From assembly GCF_010892395.1 (NCBI RefSeq), contig NZ_JAACKB010000267.1:1-5050 (forward strand): a DNA stretch of 5,050 nt. The letters are read 5' to 3'. Below, piece by piece: positions 1-5,050 of this stretch. The position numbers and the translations under genes were made by a program. Below the pieces are notes generated by a model. The model made no database searches, had not been told where the DNA came from, and saw nothing but the letters and a program-made list of their open reading frames with translations. Position 1 is the first letter of the stretch. Every line of letters starts with the position of its first letter. Source of the DNA: Sulfurovum sp. bin170. GTDB taxonomy: Bacteria; Campylobacterota; Campylobacteria; Campylobacterales; Sulfurovaceae.

Positions 1-2
1 AA

Positions 3-39
3 TTTAGATAAAAATTTTAAAAAATGATTTTTATCTAAA
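3..39. repeat. AT-rich 13-bp perfect inverted repeat upstream of queH
   Basis: The arms TTTAGATAAAAAT (3-15) and ATTTTTATCTAAA (27-39) are exact reverse complements around an 11-nt loop. The stem has a single G-C pair. A run of A, not T, follows on the + strand, so it is not a standard rightward terminator. Leftward, only two T-equivalents are visible before the window ends. It could be the AT-rich terminator of a gene off the left edge, a protein-binding palindrome, or two facing -10-like elements, because each arm contains TAGATAAAA, which recurs before fabZ. The repeat is certain; its role is open. Confidence 0.6.
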
Positions 40-97
40 AAAAATTAACTATTTTTAATTAAAATAAATTACATATATTTTTTTCTAATAGTGGTTA

Positions 98-126
98 ATG
101 TTTGATTTATATATAGAGTGTATAAT
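98..126 (+). promoter_or_regulatory. Probable sigma-70 promoter of queH
   Basis: A perfect -10 hexamer TATAAT lies at 121-126. No convincing -35 hexamer is found 16-18 nt upstream (98-103 reads ATGTTT). Instead the upstream stretch is T-rich (77-86 and 101-110). Campylobacter and Helicobacter sigma-70 promoters are known for a strong -10 with T-rich upstream DNA in place of a -35. Transcription would begin near 132-134, giving a leader of about 25 nt that contains the AAGGA site before queH. Positions 1-157 otherwise hold only the inverted repeat at 3-39 and no plausible gene. Confidence 0.6.
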
Positions 127-145
127 TTATGAAATCTAAAACTTT

Positions 146-150
146 AAGGA
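146..150 (+). promoter_or_regulatory. Ribosome binding site that sets the ATT start of queH
   Basis: AAGGA at 146-150 is followed by a 7-nt spacer and then ATT at 158. The spacing is optimal for that codon. No other in-frame start codon lies within reach of this site, and the frame is closed upstream by TAA at 137-139. The site therefore supports initiation at 158 rather than at the internal ATG at 320. Confidence 0.6.
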
Positions 151-157
151 CTTCACT

Positions 158-1237
158 ATTCTAATACATATCTGCTGTGCTGTAGATAGCCACTATTTTT
201 TACAAAAACTACAAGAGAGCTATCCCAAAGAGAAGTTTATTGGTTTTTTTTATGACCCAAATATACATCCCTATAGCGAATACTACCTACGACTACTTGA
301 TGTTAAACGCTCATGCAAAATGCTTGGTATTGAGCTTATAGAGGGTGAGTATGATACTAACAACTGGTTAGAGGCTGTTCGTGGTTTGGAAAAGGAGCCT
401 GAAAAGGGTGCTAGATGTGCTATCTGTTTTGATAGACGATTTGAGGTTACAGCGAAGAAGGCTAAAGAGTTGAAGGAGAAGACATTTACCTCTACTCTGC
501 TTACTAGTCCAAAAAAATCACTAAAACAGCTTCAACAAACAGGTGATATACTTGCTGATAAGTATGGCATATCATTTTTAGCTCCTGATTTTCGTAAAGC
601 CTCTGGAACACAAGAGCAGAATATTATGGCAAAAGAGGATAGACTCTATCGACAAGACTACTGTGGCTGTCTCTTTGGACTCACCATGCAAAGAGAAGAA
701 CAACAAAAACTAGCCGATGAGCTTTTTTCTCCTATCTCAAAACAGATACAACCAGAGTCTATAGAAGAGAGGATTGAACTTTATGAAAAACGGATGGGAT
801 ATGAAGAGGATAATATAAAGTATAGAGTAGTTAAAGAGAGATTTCTTAACTGGCGAATGGAGTTTGGACAATTGAGAGTTCAAAAGGAGACCATCCCTGC
901 TCATTTTCTACCCTACTCTACTATTAGAAGTGAGTATAGTAGAGGGCGTATTGACTACTCTATAGAGAACCTCCACTATTTGAATCGAGATGAAATTAAG
1001 TTTATTTCACTAGATAGATATAACCTCTTATTAGAGACAAATTATGAAACTATAATGCAGTTAAGTTTCAATCCGCCGAGCTTCAATACAGAGCTTAAAT
1101 TACGCAAAATTCTTATAACTAATAATTATGACTTATCTACAATTATAGTTACTGAACATATTCCAACGAAAAAAGTTGAAGTTTTTCTTAAAAGCCATAT
1201 TTATGAAGATGTCAAAGAGGTTATATATGAAATTTGA
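158..1237 (+). CDS. queH: Epoxyqueuosine reductase QueH (probable ATT start)
   Basis: QueH (former DUF208) reduces epoxyqueuosine to queuosine in the wobble base of GUN-anticodon tRNAs. It is an iron-sulfur enzyme of the cytoplasm that replaces cobalamin-dependent QueG. From 158 the protein has 359 residues. Family motifs are HICC (4-7), a YDPNIHPY block (31-38), CAIC (87-90), DFRK (144-147) and YRQDYCGC (164-171), so the paired cysteines C6/C7, C87/C90 and C169/C171 are all present. The first ATG, at 320, would remove 54 residues including HICC and YDPNIHPY, so it cannot be the true start. Relatives as I recall them begin M-L-(V/I)-H-I-C-C, which places the start exactly on ATT 158. A lost ATG or a sequence error is the alternative. 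The core ends near residue 180; about 180 further residues have no function I can name. The gene has its own promoter and looks monocistronic. Confidence 0.88.
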   Translation: MLIHICCAVDSHYFLQKLQESYPKEKFIGFFYDPNIHPYSEYYLRLLDVKRSCKMLGIELIEGEYDTNNWLEAVRGLEKEPEKGARCAICFDRRFEVTAKKAKELKEKTFTSTLLTSPKKSLKQLQQTGDILADKYGISFLAPDFRKASGTQEQNIMAKEDRLYRQDYCGCLFGLTMQREEQQKLADELFSPISKQIQPESIEERIELYEKRMGYEEDNIKYRVVKERFLNWRMEFGQLRVQKETIPAHFLPYSTIRSEYSRGRIDYSIENLHYLNRDEIKFISLDRYNLLLETNYETIMQLSFNPPSFNTELKLRKILITNNYDLSTIIVTEHIPTKKVEVFLKSHIYEDVKEVIYEI

Positions 1238-1253
1238 TAACTATTTTAGCAAA

Positions 1254-1266
1254 TTTTAGATAAAAT
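1254..1266 (+). promoter_or_regulatory. Putative promoter -10 region of the fabZ operon
   Basis: In the 59-bp gap between queH and fabZ, TTTTAGATAAAAT at 1254-1266 carries the -10-like hexamer TAAAAT at 1261-1266. No -35 is evident. A start near 1273 would leave a leader of about 24 nt that contains the fabZ ribosome site. The assignment rests on the AT-rich -10 style of Campylobacterota promoters and on the position. I see no clear terminator for queH in this gap, so read-through from queH is also possible. Confidence 0.4.
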
Positions 1267-1283
1267 TAGTTAAATTTTTCTCC

Positions 1284-1288
1284 AAAGG
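1284..1288 (+). promoter_or_regulatory. Ribosome binding site supporting the GTG start of fabZ
   Basis: AAAGG lies 8 nt before GTG at 1297. No in-frame ATG occurs between the queH stop and the conserved LPHRYPF motif, so this site fixes the start at the GTG. Confidence 0.65.
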
Positions 1289-1296
1289 CTAAATTA

Positions 1297-1746
1297 GTGA
1301 AATTTGATGTAGTTGAAATTCAAGAAATTTTACCCCATAGATACCCATTTTTATTGCTTGATCGTGTAACAGATATGGAACCCAATAAGAGTATAGAGGG
1401 GTACAAAAATGTATCTATCTCTGAACCAGTTTTCCAAGGACACTTTCCAGGGCATCCTATCTATCCAGGTGTAATGATTGTTGAAGGTATGGCACAGGCA
1501 GGTGGAATACTTGCATTTCAAAGTTATAGTAAAGATGAACAAGCAGATATTAAAAATAAAGTTGTCTATTTTATGAGTATTGACAAGTGTAAATTTAGAG
1601 CACCTGTAACTCCTGGTGACCAGTTAATATATAAGCTAAATGTTATTAAACATAGAGGAGCAATCTGGCAACTAGATGCTAAAGCTTTTGTTGATGGTAA
1701 ACTTGTAGCTCAAGCTGAACTAAAAGCTATGATTGTCGATAAGTAG
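1297..1746 (+). CDS. fabZ: 3-hydroxyacyl-[ACP] dehydratase FabZ
   Basis: FabZ removes water from (3R)-hydroxyacyl-ACP to give trans-2-enoyl-ACP in the type II fatty-acid elongation cycle of the cytosol. The 149-residue product has the usual family length and a single hot-dog fold. The [13 protein letters not shown] signature spans residues 12-24. The active-site segment GHFPGHP is at 48-54, giving catalytic H49, and E63 in VEGMAQ is the partner acid. Translation starts with GTG. The stop lies 8 bp before lpxA, a pairing common in Gram-negative bacteria. The two enzymes compete for 3-hydroxyacyl-ACP, so linked expression would help balance phospholipid against lipid A synthesis. Nothing in the sequence looks damaged. 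Confidence 0.97.
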   Translation: MKFDVVEIQEILPHRYPFLLLDRVTDMEPNKSIEGYKNVSISEPVFQGHFPGHPIYPGVMIVEGMAQAGGILAFQSYSKDEQADIKNKVVYFMSIDKCKFRAPVTPGDQLIYKLNVIKHRGAIWQLDAKAFVDGKLVAQAELKAMIVDK

Positions 1747-1754
1747 GTCTCTGT

Positions 1755-2546
1755 ATGTCTAATATTCATCCAACAGCTATTATTGAAGATGGTGCTAAGA
1801 TTGGCGATAATGTAACAATTGGACCTTCTGTTATCATCTCTTCAGAAGCCATTATTGGTGACAATACTATCATTGATGCGCATACTATTATAGATGGTAA
1901 AACAACTATAGGTTCTGGTAACCATATATTCTCTCATGCCGTAATAGGGTCTATTCCACAAGATCTAAAATTTAATGGTGAAGAGGTTGAGCTTATTATT
2001 GGTGATAACAATAAGATTAGAGAGTTTACACTTCTAAACCCAGGGACAAAGGGTGGTGGTAGTGTTACTAAAATTGGTAACGATAATCTTCTTATGGGTT
2101 ATGTTCATCTAGGGCATGATGTTATCATAGGTAATAGATGCATCTTGGCAAATGGAGCTACTCTTGCAGGTCATGTAGAGTTGGGTAACAATGTGGTTAT
2201 TGGTGGTTTTACACCAGTTCATCAGTTTGTTCATATCGGTGACTTTGCGATGGTTGCAGGAGCTAGTGCTTTGAGCCAAGATGTTCCACCATACTGTCTA
2301 GCAGAGGGAAATAGAGCGACCCTTAGAGGGCTAAATCTAACTGGGCTACGAAGACATATAGAGAGAGTTAATATAAATAGATTAAAAGTAGTATATAGAG
2401 AACTATTTGAGAGTGGGAAACCACTCAAAGAGAGCGTAGATAGACTACTGCAAGAGAAAAATTCAGAAATAGTAAAAAATTTATTAGAGTTTGTCACCAG
2501 ATCAAAACGGGGCATTCCATTTATAAGGAAAAATATTAATGGCTAA
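1755..2546 (+). CDS. lpxA: Acyl-ACP--UDP-N-acetylglucosamine O-acyltransferase LpxA
   Basis: LpxA transfers a 3-hydroxyacyl chain from ACP to the 3-position of UDP-GlcNAc, the first step of lipid A synthesis, and acts as a cytosolic trimer. The 263 residues match the family length. Residues 1-185 are imperfect hexapeptide repeats of a left-handed beta-helix; the rest is the helical C-terminal domain. Aligned with E. coli LpxA without gaps at an offset of 4, the general base H125 is H121 here (VHLGHD). H140, H156 and K72 match E. coli H144, H160 and K76. G169 sits at the acyl-ruler position G173, which in E. coli allows a C14 chain, so a long 3-hydroxyacyl donor is inferred. AGTAGG lies 7 nt before the ATG. 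The last 8 nt overlap clpX. Some family members in Campylobacterota use a 3-amino acceptor sugar, which cannot be decided here. Confidence 0.97.
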   Translation: MSNIHPTAIIEDGAKIGDNVTIGPSVIISSEAIIGDNTIIDAHTIIDGKTTIGSGNHIFSHAVIGSIPQDLKFNGEEVELIIGDNNKIREFTLLNPGTKGGGSVTKIGNDNLLMGYVHLGHDVIIGNRCILANGATLAGHVELGNNVVIGGFTPVHQFVHIGDFAMVAGASALSQDVPPYCLAEGNRATLRGLNLTGLRRHIERVNINRLKVVYRELFESGKPLKESVDRLLQEKNSEIVKNLLEFVTRSKRGIPFIRKNING

Positions 2547-3756
2547 AAAAAGGTGTAGTTTTTGTAGTACTACAGAGAAAGATAATAATCCGTTTATAGC
2601 AGGAAACAGTGCGTATATATGTTCAAACTGTGTAACATCTGCCTATAAAATTCTTTTTGGAGAAAATGAGAGTAAAGCAGTAGATAATGAGACAACAACA
2701 CTTCTAATCCCAAAAGAGATTCACAGAATGTTAGACGATTATGTTATAGGTCAAGAGGGTGCAAAAAAGACATTGGCAGTTGCCGTCTATAACCATTACA
2801 AGAGAATTTTTAAAAATAGTACAAAGAGTGCTACCCATATAGATAAATCAAATATCCTACTCATTGGACCTACTGGCTCTGGTAAAACACTTTTGGCACA
2901 GACAATTGCACGATTTTTAGATGTGCCTATCGCTATCTCTGATGCTACTAACCTGACAGAAGCTGGGTATGTAGGTGAAGATGTTGAAAATATTCTCACC
3001 AAACTACTTCAAGCAGCAGATGGTGATGTAGAGAAGGCTCAAAGAGGAATTATCTTCATTGATGAGATGGATAAGATAGCACGAATGGGTGAAAATCGCT
3101 CTATTACTAGAGATGTATCTGGAGAAGGAGTGCAACAGGCACTTCTAAAAATTATCGAAGGTTCAGTTGTAAATATCCCACCAAAAGGTGGAAGAAAACA
3201 TCCAAATCAAGATTTTTTACAGATTGATACAGCTAATATTCTCTTTATCTGTGGTGGTGCATTTGATGGTATAGAGGAGATTATACGAAAACGATTGGGA
3301 GCCAATCAGCTTGGTTTTGGTCAGACAAAACGGAGTAACATAGAGAATGAGTCTGTAATGCACCTTATAGAGTCAAGTGATTTAGTTCAATTTGGGATTA
3401 TCCCTGAACTGATTGGACGACTTCATGTTACGGCAACTTTAGAACCAATAATGTTAGATGATATGATACGAATTTTAGTTGAGCCTAAAAACTCAATTGT
3501 TAAACAGTATCAAAAGTTATTTGAGATAGATAATGCTATACTATCATTTGATGATGATGCACTAAAAGCTATTGCACGAAAAGCTATCAATCGTAAAACG
3601 GGAGCCAGAGGACTTCGCTCAATCATGGAAGAGGCATTACTTGATATAATGTATGAGCTTCCAGAGCTAGAGGGGTATGAGATTGTTGTTACAGAGGATG
3701 TTATTGATAACAGTAGTGTCAAACCGATATATATAAAAAATTCAAAATCAGCATAG
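2539..3756 (+). CDS. clpX: ATP-dependent unfoldase ClpX
   Basis: ClpX is a hexameric AAA+ unfoldase that recognises tagged or specific substrates and feeds them to the ClpP peptidase in the cytosol. The 405-residue product is intact. In order: the N-terminal zinc-binding domain with C6, C9, C28 and C31; Walker A GPTGSGKT (110-117); pore-1 loop GYVG (143-146); Walker B IIFIDE (171-176); the RKH substrate loop (219-221); an LGF loop (258-260) in place of the common IGF for docking on ClpP; arginine finger R294 in IGRL; and sensor-2 R357 in GARGLR. H296 stands where most ClpX proteins have proline. The ATG lies inside the end of lpxA, with AAGGA at 2525-2529 and a 9-nt spacer, so translation is probably coupled. 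No clpP gene is next to it, as I recall for this gene block in Campylobacterota. Confidence 0.97.
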   Translation: MAKKRCSFCSTTEKDNNPFIAGNSAYICSNCVTSAYKILFGENESKAVDNETTTLLIPKEIHRMLDDYVIGQEGAKKTLAVAVYNHYKRIFKNSTKSATHIDKSNILLIGPTGSGKTLLAQTIARFLDVPIAISDATNLTEAGYVGEDVENILTKLLQAADGDVEKAQRGIIFIDEMDKIARMGENRSITRDVSGEGVQQALLKIIEGSVVNIPPKGGRKHPNQDFLQIDTANILFICGGAFDGIEEIIRKRLGANQLGFGQTKRSNIENESVMHLIESSDLVQFGIIPELIGRLHVTATLEPIMLDDMIRILVEPKNSIVKQYQKLFEIDNAILSFDDDALKAIARKAINRKTGARGLRSIMEEALLDIMYELPELEGYEIVVTEDVIDNSSVKPIYIKNSKSA

Positions 3757-3774
3757 GGAAAAGGAGATAAGTAG

Positions 3775-4809
3775 ATGTTAAAAAAGATTTTAGGTATGTT
3801 TTCTAACGATTTAGCAATCGATTTAGGAACAGCAAATACACTAGTTTTGGTTAAAGGTAGAGGAATTGTAATTAATGAACCATCAGTTGTTGCAATTCAG
3901 TACGACAGACATGGTAGAGAAGATATTCTAGCAGTGGGTCAAGAGGCAAAAGATATGGTAGGTAAAACGCCAGGGAACATCAAAGCTATCAGACCTATGA
4001 GAGATGGTGTTATCGCTGACTTTAATGTTACAGAGATGATGATTCGTTATTTTATAGAAAAAGTTCACAACAGAAAAGGTCTATTCTCACCTAGAATCAT
4101 TATCTGTGTTCCTTTTGGTCTAACACAAGTTGAGAGAAAAGCTGTCAAAGAGTCAGCTATGTCTGCAGGAGCTAGAGAGGTATACCTCATAGAGGAGCCA
4201 ATGGCGGCCGCTATTGGTGCAGGACTTCCTGTAAAAGAGCCTAATGGAAACTTGGTCGTTGATATTGGTGGAGGAACAACAGAGATTGGTGTCACTTCAC
4301 TTGGTGGACTGGTTCAGAGTAAATCGATTAGAGTTGCTGGTGATATGTTAGACAAATCGATTATCGACTATATGAAAAAGAACTTTAACCTACTTATTGG
4401 TGATAGAGTAGCTGAAGAGATAAAGATAAAAATCGGTACAGCTATTCAACTTGAAGAGGAGCTTCATACAAATGTAAAGGGTCGTGACCAAGTAACAGGA
4501 CTGCTTACGGCTGTAGAGATTACCTCTGAGCATATGAGAGAGGCGATGAAAGGACCAATCAAAGAGATTGGTGAAGCACTCAAACTAGTGTTAGAGGATA
4601 CTCCACCAGATTTAGCAGGTGATATTGTTGAGAATGGTATTGTTCTTACAGGTGGTGGTGCATTGATTAAAGGTCTAGATAAATACCTATCAAACATAGT
4701 AAAGCTTCCTGTTTATGTCTGTGAAGACCCTCTACTAGCTGTTGCAAATGGTACTGGTAAAGCACTAGAAGAGATAGACCTACTACAACACACAGCCTAT
4801 GATGAATAA
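3775..4809 (+). CDS. mreB: Rod-shape actin homologue MreB
   Basis: MreB is a bacterial actin that forms ATP-dependent filaments under the inner membrane and directs the elongation complex (MreC, MreD, RodA, PBP2) for lateral wall growth. The 344 residues are full length. Actin-fold motifs are phosphate-1 DLGTANT (16-22), the acidic catalytic region LIEEPMAAAIG (138-148), phosphate-2 DIGGGTTE (163-170) and the adenosine motif LTGGGALIKG (291-300). The hydrophobic N-terminus MLKKILGMFS may help membrane contact, as known for other Gram-negative MreB proteins. A strong AAGGAG (3761-3766) lies 8 nt before the ATG and 5-10 nt after the clpX stop. Its 3' end overlaps mreC. MreB from magnetosome or plasmid ParM families is unlikely given the mreC neighbour. 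Confidence 0.97.
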   Translation: MLKKILGMFSNDLAIDLGTANTLVLVKGRGIVINEPSVVAIQYDRHGREDILAVGQEAKDMVGKTPGNIKAIRPMRDGVIADFNVTEMMIRYFIEKVHNRKGLFSPRIIICVPFGLTQVERKAVKESAMSAGAREVYLIEEPMAAAIGAGLPVKEPNGNLVVDIGGGTTEIGVTSLGGLVQSKSIRVAGDMLDKSIIDYMKKNFNLLIGDRVAEEIKIKIGTAIQLEEELHTNVKGRDQVTGLLTAVEITSEHMREAMKGPIKEIGEALKLVLEDTPPDLAGDIVENGIVLTGGGALIKGLDKYLSNIVKLPVYVCEDPLLAVANGTGKALEEIDLLQHTAYDE

Positions 4810-5050
4810 AAAGCTAATTTTTGTTATACTGCTCTCTTTGGCTTCTCTTTTTCTTTTTCAAAAGGAGGAGAGATTTCAAGAGAGATTTTCTCTTGTTACA
4901 CTCCCTATAAAAGAGTGGTATCTAAATATCACTAACCAAGTCAATAGTACATGGGAGAGATATACAAAACAGGCAGACTCTATAGATGAACTCAAAAAAG
5001 AGAATATACTTCTAAGAAAATATCTCTATAATCAGAAAATAACAATAAAT
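4802..5050 (+). CDS. mreC: Rod shape-determining protein MreC, N-terminal part (cut by window end)
   Basis: The frame stays open from 4802 to the window end, giving 83 codons without a stop. The product starts MNKKLIF and has one hydrophobic segment at about residues 5-19, with lysines before it and a charged KEER stretch after it. This is the expected single inner-membrane anchor with a periplasmic remainder. Residues 45-75 are polar and leucine/isoleucine spaced, fitting the start of the MreC coiled coil. The beta-domain that defines the family lies beyond the edge, so the name rests on topology and on its place directly after mreB. The start overlaps the mreB end by 8 nt; an adjacent in-frame ATG at 4799 is an alternative. 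No ribosome site precedes either, so coupling to mreB translation is inferred. MreC links MreB to the wall synthases. Confidence 0.85.
   Translation, partial: MNKKLIFVILLSLASLFLFQKEERFQERFSLVTLPIKEWYLNITNQVNSTWERYTKQADSIDELKKENILLRKYLYNQKITIN

Noticed and set aside
53..64. Palindrome TTTTAATTAAAA as an operator
   Set aside because: A pure A/T palindrome of 12 bp is expected by chance in such AT-rich intergenic DNA, and no known operator consensus fits.
129..164. Short frame MKSKTLRTSLF from ATG 129, as a leader peptide or as the real queH start before a frameshift
   Set aside because: The ATG lies only 2 nt after TATAAT, so a transcript from that promoter would start at or beyond it. No slippery sequence joins the frames, and no ribosome site precedes the ATG.
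320..322. ATG 320 as the start of queH
   Set aside because: It would drop 54 residues that contain the conserved HICC and YDPNIHPY motifs, which are intact in frame upstream.
1230..1256. Inverted repeat AAATTTG / CAAATTT at the end of queH as a terminator
   Set aside because: The stem is 7 bp with one G-C pair and a 13-nt loop, and no T-run follows.
3726..3737. TATATA-rich stretch near the end of clpX as an internal mreB promoter
   Set aside because: It lies in coding sequence of an AT-rich genome, has no -35, and the 18-bp gap to mreB suggests co-transcription.
1351..4697. Reverse-strand open frames across fabZ, lpxA, clpX and mreB
   Set aside because: They lie opposite strongly conserved genes, have low-complexity serine-rich or unrecognised products, and lack ribosome sites and family motifs.

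Overview
The window is about 5 kb of AT-rich bacterial chromosome with every recognisable gene on the + strand. Protein content and gene order point to a Campylobacterota (Epsilonproteobacteria) genome, probably a Sulfurimonas-like free-living member. The order fabZ-lpxA-clpX-mreB-mreC is the one I recall for the corresponding block in Campylobacter jejuni and Helicobacter pylori. The ClpX loop that docks on ClpP reads LGF, as I recall for H. pylori. The exact genus is inference.

Layout: positions 1-157 are non-coding. They hold a perfect 13-bp AT-rich inverted repeat and then a consensus TATAAT -10 element. Positions 158-1237 encode QueH, an epoxyqueuosine reductase of the B12-independent type, which performs the last step of tRNA queuosine synthesis. 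Its reading frame has no ATG, GTG or TTG at the correct N-terminus. Homology and a well-placed Shine-Dalgarno site both point to an ATT start at 158. A 59-bp gap with a -10-like element separates queH from a tight five-gene run: fabZ (GTG start), lpxA, clpX, mreB and the first 83 codons of mreC. The right edge cuts mreC.

Within this run, spacing is 8 bp (fabZ/lpxA), an 8-nt overlap (lpxA/clpX), 18 bp (clpX/mreB) and an 8-nt overlap (mreB/mreC), so it probably works as one transcript. It joins fatty-acid elongation (FabZ), the first committed step of lipid A synthesis (LpxA), a protein-unfolding ATPase (ClpX) and the cell-shape cytoskeleton (MreB/MreC). FabZ and LpxA use the same kind of 3-hydroxyacyl-ACP, and the Mre proteins guide wall growth, so envelope building is the shared theme.

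I see no mobile element, CRISPR array, RNA gene or new multi-gene system. The points worth a second look are local: the apparent ATT start of queH, its long C-terminal extension, a short repeat of the fabZ initiation region at the end of queH, an unusual residue beside the ClpX arginine finger, and a ribosome-binding-like site inside mreC while the true mreC start has none.
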